From assembly GCA_019058275.1 (NCBI GenBank), contig JAHLVW010000062.1, forward strand, positions 186,001 through 250,000: 64,000 nt of DNA. The letters run 5' to 3'. A program made the translations under genes and the position numbers. This DNA is from Candidatus Heimdallarchaeota archaeon. Lineage in GTDB: Archaea > Asgardarchaeota > Heimdallarchaeia > JABLTI01. Shown piece by piece: positions 28,020-36,740 of this stretch (position 1 is the first letter of the stretch; each line of letters opens with the position of its first letter). The notes beneath the pieces were generated by a model. That model was given only the letters and a program-made list of their open reading frames with translations. It was not told the origin of the DNA and did no database searches.

Positions 28020-29768
28020 ATGGAAAGTGGTTGTAGTTTGTTAAAGAAAGTATCATTATACAAAATCCTTATTATTTTTGGCTTACTCTTGTGCATTTTA
28101 CCAATTGGTATGCAGATTCAAGTAGACTATAGATTAAGAGATAATGAAGCAGTAATTTTCATAGATGCATTAGGTAACAAAATATACAACACCTACTATC
28201 CAGGTGATAGGGATGTTGGGATAATGCTTTTCCATGGTATGGGAGAAGATCAAACATCACTTGATATGTTTGTTTCAAAATTTCAAAAAATAGGTTATCA
28301 TGTATTTGGAACTGATTTCTCAGGGCATGGGAGATCTTCGGGGATAATTCCATCAGGGGAGAATTCGGGTGAAATCTTAGCTCATCAGGTAAGCTGGGCT
28401 AAAGATGCATTTAAACAAAAATCTGGTTTGGAAGATTCTGAGATTTTTATGCTAGGTCACAGTATGGGTGCAAGAGGTGTTATGAAATCAATTTTATCTG
28501 ATCCTAACCCAGTAAATGGTTGCATTCTTCTTGGTGCATCAATTCATGTTGATGAAGATAATAATACTGAAAATTGGGCAAACAGTTTAGGTCCAACAAA
28601 TCCTTCAATTAATGTTTTAATTGTTACTGGAACTTGGGAAGATGTTTTCCCACCTAAAGAAGCGTTTGATCTTTACAAGAAATTAGCAAATCTTACTACT
28701 CCAGCTGAACCAAAATCAGATTTTACAATAACTTCTGAAGGTTATAATAAGGAAATTGTTATTCTAAAAGGTATAACGCATACTCATGAATCTATGAGTA
28801 TGAGAGTAGTAAATAGTATTGCTCATTGGACTGAGGATATGTCAATAAGAAATAATGATCATATGCAAGAAATTCTTATGCCAGATCATAGATTTCATTT
28901 TCAAGATACTCGAGCATTACTTTCAATATTAGAGGTAATTGGGATATTTCTTATGCTAATCTTTGGTACAAAACTTGTTTCAATTCAAATGGATAAGAAT
29001 AAGCTTGAACAACCCACAGCTAAAACAGAGTATAACATTATAAATCAAAAGGAACTTGAAGGAATCAGCATAACAAATACTCGGAATTTCTTTTTATATA
29101 AATTCCTGATCTGGTTGGGAGGATTGGGTATTGCTGCTCTAATTGGTTTAATATTCATAGCTCTTCCTCTCGAATCCCCTTACTTCACTTTACTTTTCGT
29201 TTGTCCAATAGCAGGTTATGGTATCATGCTAATGATATTATATCTAATAGGCAGAAATCCTGGAACAGAAGGAAAGTGGCGTCCTAGTTTTAGAACAGTA
29301 ACTAAAGATGTGAATCAATGGAATATTCTTTTCGGATTCTTAGTTAGTCTGGTAATTATAACTGTTTTTTCATATTTCATTAGCTCATTTATGTATCATG
29401 TTTTTCCATTAAACATTAGGTTGTTCTGGTTAGTTATCTACACATTGTTTGCCACATTTGGTTTTTATTTCCTCCAGTACGAACAAGAACAGCTAAGAAA
29501 AGAATTCCCCGGTCAAAAGAAGTTTACAATTTATAACAATTTATTATTTTTAGCTCCTTTTGTCATTGGAAGTCTTTACATTCTAATCACTGGATCAATT
29601 ATCTACTTCGTTGATGCAATGCATGATTTAATCATTTTAGCACTGGTTATCTTTGTAGGTAATTTGCTGCAAAAAATATGGAAAAAACCAATTTTTACTG
29701 CTTACATTCAAGCATTTCTATTAATGTTCCTTCTACTACCAAGAGGACAACTTACTTGGTTCTTTTAG
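28020..29768 (+). CDS. Alpha/beta hydrolase fused to a multi-helix membrane domain
   Basis: A 582-residue protein. Helix 1 is at about residues 10-30, then an alpha/beta hydrolase fold with oxyanion region MLFHGMGEDQTS, GTDFSGHGRSS and nucleophile elbow MLGHSMGARG (Ser). The likely acid is near VTGTWEDVFPP and the base His is in KGITHTHESM. From about residue 290 come six or so helices (IGIFLMLIFGTKLV, IAALIGLIFIALPL, LVSLVIITVFSYFI and others). It probably acts on a lipid or peptide at the membrane; substrate unknown. Convergent with the ABC-2 permease, sharing a hairpin between the ends. Confidence 0.75.
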   Translation: MESGCSLLKKVSLYKILIIFGLLLCILPIGMQIQVDYRLRDNEAVIFIDALGNKIYNTYYPGDRDVGIMLFHGMGEDQTSLDMFVSKFQKIGYHVFGTDFSGHGRSSGIIPSGENSGEILAHQVSWAKDAFKQKSGLEDSEIFMLGHSMGARGVMKSILSDPNPVNGCILLGASIHVDEDNNTENWANSLGPTNPSINVLIVTGTWEDVFPPKEAFDLYKKLANLTTPAEPKSDFTITSEGYNKEIVILKGITHTHESMSMRVVNSIAHWTEDMSIRNNDHMQEILMPDHRFHFQDTRALLSILEVIGIFLMLIFGTKLVSIQMDKNKLEQPTAKTEYNIINQKELEGISITNTRNFFLYKFLIWLGGLGIAALIGLIFIALPLESPYFTLLFVCPIAGYGIMLMILYLIGRNPGTEGKWRPSFRTVTKDVNQWNILFGFLVSLVIITVFSYFISSFMYHVFPLNIRLFWLVIYTLFATFGFYFLQYEQEQLRKEFPGQKKFTIYNNLLFLAPFVIGSLYILITGSIIYFVDAMHDLIILALVIFVGNLLQKIWKKPIFTAYIQAFLLMFLLLPRGQLTWFF

Positions 29769-29781
29769 AAAAAAAATGTGG

Positions 29782-29807
29782 TTAGCAATAAATTACAATA
29801 TTGCTAA
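29782..29807. terminator. 9-bp hairpin between convergent ends
   Basis: TTAGCAATA (29782-29790) pairs perfectly with TATTGCTAA (29799-29807), 8-base loop. T-runs follow on the plus strand (29811-29819) and an A-run precedes it (29769-29776), giving a T-run on the minus strand. It probably serves both the hydrolase and the permease as a terminator. Confidence 0.6.
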
Positions 29808-30560
29808 TCCTTGTTTTTTAGCTTTTTTCTCAACAGCAACTAATAATAATCTAGCTATGATTAGATACAAAACAGTGCAAACACCTAATATAACAAATTC
29901 TTGCCAAATTGGGAGCAGTGTAATATATTTATCGCCAAAAATAAAATGACGCATCAAATCGAAATTATATGTGAATGGAAAGGCTAGTGTTATGTATTTC
30001 ATAGCAGTTCCAAATCTTTGATTAAGAACAATAAAACCTTGAACAGGTAAAAATGCTCCAAATAGAAATTGAATTAATTGATGTGTCATTGAAACAAATA
30101 GTCTAGCTTGTCTGTAGAGAATAGCTAACATACCAAAATATATTCCAACAGCAATATTGGAAATCATAGCAATAAGTGCTATAAGTAATGTAAAACCAAT
30201 TACTGCAAAATTTGTTAGTACTCCCGCTAACCATAAAGTTAGTACATAGAGTGGTATAAAGAATACTAAGCTAATAAGAGCTCTAGCAATAGAGGTAGAT
30301 AACAAGTATCCTAACCTTGTAGAAGGTGTAACAAACACTGCCTCTAATGTTCCATAATGAATATCTTCTTCTATTCTATTGAGTGGAGCCCAAGTTGCTA
30401 TGCTCGAAAACATTTGTATAATAGCTCCTGTCATCATGAAGATGAAAAGATCATTTTCAGAAAGACCAATTAATGCCAATACTTCTGGACTGAAGTAGTA
30501 TGCTCCTCCAATTATGGCAAAACCGAGGGTTAATGAAATAATTTCCAAAAACATGCCCAT
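29793..30560 (-). CDS. ABC-2 type permease B (5' extension broken by an in-frame TAA)
   Basis: A 255-residue permease with six helices, ending in VEKKAKKQGLAIL. It is paralogous to the next gene upstream, sharing WAPLNRIEEDIHYGTLEAVF against WAPLGRVQQDIHYGTLEAVF and GAFLPVQGFI against GAFVPVQAFI. The same frame extends upstream to ATG 30644 as MSIQHNSRVIF, TAA (30609-30611), GVWRDLKTYVRY. The paralogue has GIWRDLVNIRRY there, so the true N-terminus is probably at 30644 with a nonsense codon at codon 12; ATG 30560 is the fallback start. The pair would form the membrane part of the exporter driven by the ATPase at 31532. Confidence 0.75.
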   Translation of the reverse strand: MGMFLEIISLTLGFAIIGGAYYFSPEVLALIGLSENDLFIFMMTGAIIQMFSSIATWAPLNRIEEDIHYGTLEAVFVTPSTRLGYLLSTSIARALISLVFFIPLYVLTLWLAGVLTNFAVIGFTLLIALIAMISNIAVGIYFGMLAILYRQARLFVSMTHQLIQFLFGAFLPVQGFIVLNQRFGTAMKYITLAFPFTYNFDLMRHFIFGDKYITLLPIWQEFVILGVCTVLYLIIARLLLVAVEKKAKKQGLAIL

Positions 30561-30656
30561 GAAAAATGCTCTATATCTAACATAGGTTTTTAGATCTCGC
30601 CAAACACCTTAGAAGATTACTCTTGAATTATGTTGTATACTCATTTCATTATCCTC

Positions 30657-31529
30657 TTAAAGAATTGCTAATCCTGTATCTTTCGCTTTCTTTTCAACTC
30701 GTTTAAGTAGAAAATATGCAAATACTACAAAAAGCAATGATGATACTACTAGCAGAACAAATTCTAACCATACTGGGAAAAGAGTAGTATATTCTGAACC
30801 AAACATAAAGTATCTGAATAAATCATAACAGTATGTATAAGGAAACATTTGAACAATGTACTTTAGTATTGTTCCTCCGATTTTATTCATTCCAATGAAT
30901 GCTTGAACTGGAACAAATGCTCCACAAATGAATTGGAATATGTTGGCCAAGAATATCGCAATTGGTTGTATTCTTCTTATTAAAATTGCTAGCATAGCAA
31001 AAAAGAGTCCAAATGCAATCATACTTATTATAGTTAGAAGAACTGTTAACAATGTAGTACCAATTACATAACCATTTGTTAATGCTCCATGAACTCCTAG
31101 AATTATTACATAAGCTGGAACAAAGAAAAGTAAATTTAAAATTGAATCCGAGAGTATTGGTGAGAGTAAATAAGCTATTCTACTAGTTGGTGAGACAAAA
31201 ACAGCTTCTAATGTCCCATAATGTATATCTTGTTGTACTCTTCCTAAAGGTGCCCATAAAGCTGTGTCACTAAATGTACTTAGAGCAATACCTCCTGCAA
31301 AAAACACAAAAACTTGAGTGCTTAAAATTCCAGTTTCAGATGTTGTTATTGGATTGAAGGTGAGTATTACTCCAAAAATATATGCTGCTCCTAATCCTAC
31401 CATCATATTCATTAGCCAACCTATGAGCCTTAGCTTGTATCTTCGAATGTTTACTAAATCTCGCCATATTCCTTTTCCAACCACTCTTAGAGAACCGTTG
31501 AAAACATGTTTAACATATTGAACTGACAA
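30657..31529 (-). CDS. ABC-2 type permease A
   Basis: A 290-residue permease with about six helices. The cytoplasmic N-terminus (VVGKGIWRDLVNIRRYKLRL) precedes helix 1; the conserved loop WAPLGRVQQDIHYGTLEAVF and the final VEKKAKDTGLAIL are shared with permease B, so the two arose by duplication and probably form a heterodimer. The gene starts 2 bases from the ATPase stop on the same strand, a tight operon. Confidence 0.85.
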   Translation of the reverse strand: MSVQYVKHVFNGSLRVVGKGIWRDLVNIRRYKLRLIGWLMNMMVGLGAAYIFGVILTFNPITTSETGILSTQVFVFFAGGIALSTFSDTALWAPLGRVQQDIHYGTLEAVFVSPTSRIAYLLSPILSDSILNLLFFVPAYVIILGVHGALTNGYVIGTTLLTVLLTIISMIAFGLFFAMLAILIRRIQPIAIFLANIFQFICGAFVPVQAFIGMNKIGGTILKYIVQMFPYTYCYDLFRYFMFGSEYTTLFPVWLEFVLLVVSSLLFVVFAYFLLKRVEKKAKDTGLAIL

Positions 31530-31531
31530 AA

Positions 31532-32509
31532 CTAAGCCTCCAAATCAACCTTTTTATCACAGTATTTTAGAAAAACGTCTTCTAAAGTAGCTGTTCTATA
31601 GGAAATAACCGGATTAATGTTATACTTCCTACAAATTTCCATAACAGATTCAAAAGCTTGAGAACTATCACTTACTGGCATTCGTAAGTAACCGTTTTCT
31701 TGTTTCACTTCCTTTACTGTATCAAGTGTAGCTATTTCTTGTAAAAATTCTGGAGTAGCTGTTTCAGTGGATCTTAAACGTAATTCCAATAGTTGGATAT
31801 TAATATCATCCATTAGATTTTGTGGAGTATCTACAGCAACAACTTTTCCTTCATAAATGATGGCTACACGATCACACAATTCCTCTATTTCAGACATGAT
31901 CTGAGAAGTTATTATAATTGTTTTTCCTTTTTTCTTTGCATAATCTTTCACAAAACTTCGAATCTTCTTGGCTGCAATTGGGTCTAAACCTTTACTGATT
32001 TCATCAGCAAAAACCAAATCAGGATTGTGTAAAAATCCCCTCATGACAACAATTGCTTGCTTTTGACCTCCAGAAAGTCTCATAACTTCTTTGTCGAAAA
32101 TCTCATGATTATCGTAAGTTTTTTTGAATTCCTCAAGTTGTTCAGCAAAATCATCTTTGCTCATATTATAAAGAGCAGCAAAGAATTCTAAGTTTTCTTT
32201 ACCCGTTAATCGTGCATATGTTGATCTTTCAGAATCTTGACCTATGTATCCAATTCTTTTACGAATTTCTTTTTCTTCTTTTACGACATCTAATCCGAGA
32301 ACTTTGACTTCTCCATCAGTTTTTCCTAAGAGAGTTGAACATATTTTAATGAAAGTGGTTTTTCCAGCACCGTTTGGTCCTAGAATGCCGAAAATCTCTC
32401 CTTCCTTTACCTGTAAATCTAATCCCTTTAATGCTTCTGTTTCTTTCTTTCTGCTTTTATATGTCTTCTTTACACCTTTCGCTTCTAAAGCATACACTTC
32501 TATCACCAT
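31532..32509 (-). CDS. ABC-2 exporter ATP-binding protein
   Basis: A 325-residue ATPase with Walker A ILGPNGAGKTTFIKI, Q-loop GYIGQDSER, signature RLSGGQKQAIVVMRG and Walker B DLVFADEISKGLDP. The switch histidine position is ITSQIMSEIEEL, Gln instead of the usual His, which may alter hydrolysis. A C-terminal regulatory domain (about residues 225-325) ends in TLEDVFLKY, the common ABC-2 ATPase ending. It is the first gene of a three-gene operon with permeases A and B. The substrate is unknown. Confidence 0.88.
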   Translation of the reverse strand: MVIEVYALEAKGVKKTYKSRKKETEALKGLDLQVKEGEIFGILGPNGAGKTTFIKICSTLLGKTDGEVKVLGLDVVKEEKEIRKRIGYIGQDSERSTYARLTGKENLEFFAALYNMSKDDFAEQLEEFKKTYDNHEIFDKEVMRLSGGQKQAIVVMRGFLHNPDLVFADEISKGLDPIAAKKIRSFVKDYAKKKGKTIIITSQIMSEIEELCDRVAIIYEGKVVAVDTPQNLMDDINIQLLELRLRSTETATPEFLQEIATLDTVKEVKQENGYLRMPVSDSSQAFESVMEICRKYNINPVISYRTATLEDVFLKYCDKKVDLEA

Positions 32510-32658
32510 TATTTGCTAACATAAAGTTGATATCTATGTATAAAAGAGGGATTCACAATTCGAAGACTCAAATTGAGACCACAATTAGTGAGGTCACGAC
32601 TTGAGACTTTTAGTTATATTAATATAGGGGATTTTTTTCGAATCTTGAGAAAAATTGA

Positions 32659-33597
32659 TTAAAATTTCTTTTGCCAATAATAAACTTCTATTTTTTCTGT
32701 AAATCCAAGTGAATCATAGAGACGATTGGCTCCTTCTGTTGTGGCAGCTCCGGGTATACAAATTACTGAGGGATTATATTCTTTTAATCGAATCAAAGCT
32801 TCATTTATTACTGCTTTTGCTAATCCAAGTCTTCTATACTTTGGATGTGTTCCTACAGGTTCTAGTTCAACAATTTTGCTTTTTGGATCTAACCTAACTG
32901 TACAAAAGGCTGCAAAATCACCATTAGGTGCAACTGCTATAATGTCTAATTTTTCATTATAGAAAGAAGCTGAAGTAAATATTTCAAATATTCTCTCAGT
33001 CATTTTGTTACAATGTGGAAAAACTGTGCTAATAACTTCTCGGTATTTAACAAAATCCTTTGTTATATTTACATTTCTAATATGAAACCCATTAGGAATA
33101 TCGTAATTAGATACAGGTAATTCTAGTGGTCTATTTCGATTGTATTCATCAAATCCAAGATTTTTATAATCAAGTTTTGACAGTAAATTAATCCGTTTTG
33201 TATCTGTTCCTAAAACATAGAAATTTAATTCTGGTTCTTCTGATGCTCTTCTGGTTTTTTTCCTTTGCTCCTCTATCCAATGAATGATTTCTTCTTCATA
33301 AAATCTATATTTGGGATGTATTTGTAACCAGCAAACCTTCTGCTTTTCAATAGCTAAAACAGCAATAATCTTAGGTTGAGATGCTATTTTGTCAATTTCT
33401 TCCCAAATTGTAACTTCTTTATCCTCTTCATCTTGATATTCAGTACCACATGAACATGCTTTCCGATTTTCAAATCTTGAAGGAACCCAAGTAAAATGTG
33501 AATCTTTTAGAGGATATGTTTTTCCAAGAAAATCGCGAACTAATTCAAAATCCTTATCCCAATTAAAAGAACGATTTTGTAAGGTCATATGAAACAC
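32659..33597 (-). CDS. GNAT N-acetyltransferase, two-domain type
   Basis: A 312-residue protein. The C-terminal GNAT domain is clear: LEPVGTHPKYRRLGLAKAV (acetyl-CoA loop), then ATTEGANRLYDSLGF and YYWQKKF as the end. The N-terminal half (NRSFNWDKDFELVRDFLGK) looks like a second, degenerate GNAT domain with a Cys pair in ACSCGTEYQ. Role unknown. Preceding it on the plus strand is only AT-rich DNA. Confidence 0.75.
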   Translation of the reverse strand: MFHMTLQNRSFNWDKDFELVRDFLGKTYPLKDSHFTWVPSRFENRKACSCGTEYQDEEDKEVTIWEEIDKIASQPKIIAVLAIEKQKVCWLQIHPKYRFYEEEIIHWIEEQRKKTRRASEEPELNFYVLGTDTKRINLLSKLDYKNLGFDEYNRNRPLELPVSNYDIPNGFHIRNVNITKDFVKYREVISTVFPHCNKMTERIFEIFTSASFYNEKLDIIAVAPNGDFAAFCTVRLDPKSKIVELEPVGTHPKYRRLGLAKAVINEALIRLKEYNPSVICIPGAATTEGANRLYDSLGFTEKIEVYYWQKKF

Positions 33598-33685
33598 TAC
33601 TTCTAACTCAGATGTGAAATTTAAAAAAATACTGCTAAATCTTTAGAAGTTTTTGAATAAACAAAAAAAAGAAAATTGAAGAGAT

Positions 33686-35419
33686 TTATTTCAGATACTC
33701 AAACAATTTTGTGAATTTCTGAATATATTTTATCCCTTTAATCTTGAGCTTTCCTGATAAAATTGCTTTTAGAGGTTTAGTTTTTCCTAATGCTAATCCG
33801 AAGAAACTAGGTTTGGTTGTAATTAAAACACCATCGCTTTCATTCTTTTCCTTCTGGATATTATCTTTAGTGTTAGCAATTGGGTGAAAAGTCACTTTTC
33901 CTTTGTTGATAACAACTTTGATTGCATTTACATCATCTTTAGCAACTAAAAGAACAGAATAATTTTCATTAGAATATTTTTCTTCAAATGTTTTATTACT
34001 GTTTAGAGATTTCATCATAGCATAAATAATTCCCGCAAAACCTTGGTATGGTTTGACATCTTCATAGATTGGAAGAACCATTTCCAATGATTTTTTGAAT
34101 CGAACAAGTATTTCGTCAACAACTGCTTCATCCATAATTGTTGATAATATGAAGCCAGTTACTCCTCGAGAAATTACATATAATTCTTGAATTGCTAAAG
34201 CAATCTGAAGATATTCTGAAAATTCCAAGTAGGGTATAGTATTGAAGACTATGTGTTGCTTATTCATTGGAACTTCATCTGGGAATTGAATGTAAGTAAT
34301 AGATTGAATGCCATCCACATGACAAATTATGTCTAATTCCTTCATTATCTTCTTCAAACCATCCCGTAGCTTATTACCCAAAACATCTAATTTTTTGATT
34401 GCTGCTTCATCATATAGCTCCAAAGCAGCTATTCCAGCAGTCATAGTCATAGCATTACCACTGAAAGTACCAGAATGCATAATGTAGTCTTTCTTCATTG
34501 GATTAAATTGCTGCATAATTTCTCGTTTGCCACCAAAAGCACCAACAGGAAGTCCACCGCCAATAGTTTTTCCTAATGCAGTTAGGTCTGAATCAATTCC
34601 AATTAGCTTCTGTATTCCACCAGTTGATAAACGAAAAGTGATAACCTCATCTAAAATCAAAAGAATATTATATTTCTTTGTTAATTCACGTATACCCTTC
34701 AGATATTCAACAGTAAAAGTAGTACCACCACCATAGCCCATGACTGGTTCAACAATCATAGCAGCGATTTTCTTATGATGTTTTTTCATAACCTTTTCAG
34801 CTGCAGCTAAATCATTAAAAGGAACAACATAAACGTCTTTTAGGATAGCATCCGAAACTCCTTTTTCAACAAAAGCTTTAGGCATTTTTTCTGCTGTTAG
34901 ATCAGGATCCATATTTACCATTGCATAATCATGGGACCCATGATAACCACCTTCAGCTTTAATGATTCCTTTCTTTCCAGTATAAACTCTAGCAGCTCGA
35001 ATAGAAAACATAGTTGCTTCAGTTCCAGAATTACAAAAACGGATTTCTTCAATAGATGGAATACGTTCACAGAGAATTTTAGCAAGCTGATATTGATTTA
35101 CCATTGGTGCAGCATGAGCTGTTCCTTGACTTGCTTGTCTTTGTAATGCTTCAACAATTTTCGGATGAGCATGCCCATGCAGTAAAACTGTCATGTTGTT
35201 TTGTACATCAAGATATTTATTGCCATCAACATCCCAAAGATAATAGCCTTCACCTTTTGTTACAAAGAATGGATACGGTGGGAAATATGCGATATTTCTA
35301 GTTCCACCACCTGGTAACCATTTTTGAGCTTTTTCAAAATGTTCTTTTGATTTTGGTGTTCTAGCTTCATATTGACTAATAATGTCTTGTTTCACTTTTT
35401 CTAAGTTCTTAGATGCCAT
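33686..35419 (-). CDS. Class III aminotransferase (glutamate-1-semialdehyde aminomutase-like) fused to an SCP2 domain
   Basis: A 577-residue protein. Residues 1-440 are a fold-type I class III aminotransferase like glutamate-1-semialdehyde aminomutase (GSAM). Visible are PGGGTRNIAYFPPYPFFV, the glycine/threonine cofactor loop RFCNSGTEATMFSIRAAR, the PLP-ring Asp in LLILDEVITFRL and the Schiff-base Lys in LTALGKTIGGGLPVG. The C-terminal ~110 residues (VINKGKVTFHPIAN, GVLITTKPSFFGLALG, LSGKLKIKGIKYIQKF) resemble an SCP2 sterol/lipid-binding domain. The fusion suggests an amino donor or acceptor bound to a hydrophobic carrier, or membrane recruitment. GSAM activity itself is uncertain because no haem pathway genes are near. 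Confidence 0.75.
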   Translation of the reverse strand: MASKNLEKVKQDIISQYEARTPKSKEHFEKAQKWLPGGGTRNIAYFPPYPFFVTKGEGYYLWDVDGNKYLDVQNNMTVLLHGHAHPKIVEALQRQASQGTAHAAPMVNQYQLAKILCERIPSIEEIRFCNSGTEATMFSIRAARVYTGKKGIIKAEGGYHGSHDYAMVNMDPDLTAEKMPKAFVEKGVSDAILKDVYVVPFNDLAAAEKVMKKHHKKIAAMIVEPVMGYGGGTTFTVEYLKGIRELTKKYNILLILDEVITFRLSTGGIQKLIGIDSDLTALGKTIGGGLPVGAFGGKREIMQQFNPMKKDYIMHSGTFSGNAMTMTAGIAALELYDEAAIKKLDVLGNKLRDGLKKIMKELDIICHVDGIQSITYIQFPDEVPMNKQHIVFNTIPYLEFSEYLQIALAIQELYVISRGVTGFILSTIMDEAVVDEILVRFKKSLEMVLPIYEDVKPYQGFAGIIYAMMKSLNSNKTFEEKYSNENYSVLLVAKDDVNAIKVVINKGKVTFHPIANTKDNIQKEKNESDGVLITTKPSFFGLALGKTKPLKAILSGKLKIKGIKYIQKFTKLFEYLK

Positions 35420-35612
35420 ATATATTCAACTCAAATGTGATATTCAATCAAACATTTTACTAAATACTTTGTATATTAAAAACTTTCATATGAAAAAAAT
35501 CTACTAAAATTAGATATTTTGAATTGTTTGTAAATTTTAAACAAAAAAGTTTATTTTTTTTCGGAATTTAGGTTGTTGAATTTAATGAAATTTTACTATT
35601 AAAAAAAAAGAA

Positions 35613-35639
35613 TAAATTAACACAAAGAGTGTTAATTTA
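35613..35639 (-). terminator. 11-bp hairpin at the end of the TTTGSI gene
   Basis: TAAATTAACAC (35613-35623) pairs perfectly with GTGTTAATTTA (35629-35639), loop AAAGA. On the minus strand a T-run follows (complement of A-run 35601-35609). It fits an intrinsic terminator for the gene ending at 35637. Confidence 0.65.
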
Positions 35640-36584
35640 AGATGCTGAAATACTACCTGTAGTTGTATCAAGATCGAAAAGATATTTTATTGTTTTACTT
35701 GAATAACTGTTTGATTCGTAAAAGTTTTCTCCACCTGGAAGAGTTATACTACCTGTTGTTGTTTGAGCAGTTATTCTTATTCCAAAATCGTTCTCATCTA
35801 AAGTATATAGAACATCAATTGATCCTGTAGTTGTTGATGCGTCATATGTTGTTGTATAATTATCTGCAGGGATAGCTACTTGGTCTACCGTTAGATCAAT
35901 TGACCCAGTTGTAGTTGTTATGGTCCAGTAAATATCATCAGCGAATTTAACATCTTGTGATATTACATCAATGCTTCCAGTAGTAGTTACTAAGCTTATA
36001 GTTGAGGTATTAAGAAATGTGTTATCACCAAAATCAGCAGATATTGATCCAGTTGTTATAGCAACACTAAGCATTCGAATTTCGCTTTCTGTTATAGAAT
36101 CAAAATCTAAATCAATACTACCTGTTGTAGTTATTATATCGTATTCAGCAATAGCATCCGGATTAATCTTAACAAACAACTTTTGATAAAAAGCATCTTT
36201 ATCAGTCCATTTCCAGGTAAGATCACCTGAATCAAAAGAGATAATCACTTTTCCTTCAGTAATTGATGAAGTGAAATTTATAGCATCAGCTAATATGGCT
36301 TCTGATCTCCCCCACATTTCCATTCTCACTTCTACTAATGATGTTAATGTATCATCATTTTCAATGGAAATACTTCCAACAGTGTTTTCAATATTTACTG
36401 TGAGATTAAGATTGTCTGTTGTTGTATAAGTATAATTAGTCTCTCCAATTAAAGTGAAAGGCCCACCACGAAAAACAACTACTGCGACCACACCAGCAAT
36501 TACCGCTACAGCTATCACAATAATTATTATTAATCCAACAATTCCATTTCTGTCATTTTTTAGTTTTTTGAATTGTTTCTTCAA
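35637..36584 (-). CDS. Surface protein with TTTGSI repeats (beta-helix type)
   Basis: A 315-residue protein. A short basic tail precedes a strong membrane helix (VGLIIIIVIAVAVIAGVVAV), either signal or anchor. The outside part has about seven copies of a TTTGSI/ITTGSI-centred repeat spaced 20-40 residues apart (for example DIITTTGSIDLDF, LVTTTGSIDVIS, TTTTGSIDLTV, ASTTTGSIDVLY, TTTGSISAS at the end), as in DUF4097-type beta-helix/adhesin proteins. Each GSI lies at a strand, predicting a regular right-handed stack. The exact role is unknown. It has its own hairpin terminator. Confidence 0.65.
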   Translation of the reverse strand: MKKQFKKLKNDRNGIVGLIIIIVIAVAVIAGVVAVVVFRGGPFTLIGETNYTYTTTDNLNLTVNIENTVGSISIENDDTLTSLVEVRMEMWGRSEAILADAINFTSSITEGKVIISFDSGDLTWKWTDKDAFYQKLFVKINPDAIAEYDIITTTGSIDLDFDSITESEIRMLSVAITTGSISADFGDNTFLNTSTISLVTTTGSIDVISQDVKFADDIYWTITTTTGSIDLTVDQVAIPADNYTTTYDASTTTGSIDVLYTLDENDFGIRITAQTTTGSITLPGGENFYESNSYSSKTIKYLFDLDTTTGSISAS

Positions 36585-36740
36585 ATTTACACACTCAATA
36601 TAAAATTAATACTAAAAGACACTAGGAAAAAGGGATAATAAATAGCATCATTTAATTTCTAATAAAAAAAAACAATTTGATAGTATAAAACTACTAAGTA
36701 GAATTCTTTTTTAATAGGAAAAAACTAACAAAAATCCATT

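Noticed and set aside
35637..36584. Repeats resembling a CRISPR array
   Set aside because: The repeats encode TTTGSI in one long intact reading frame, have variable DNA sequence and irregular spacing, and no cas gene is near.
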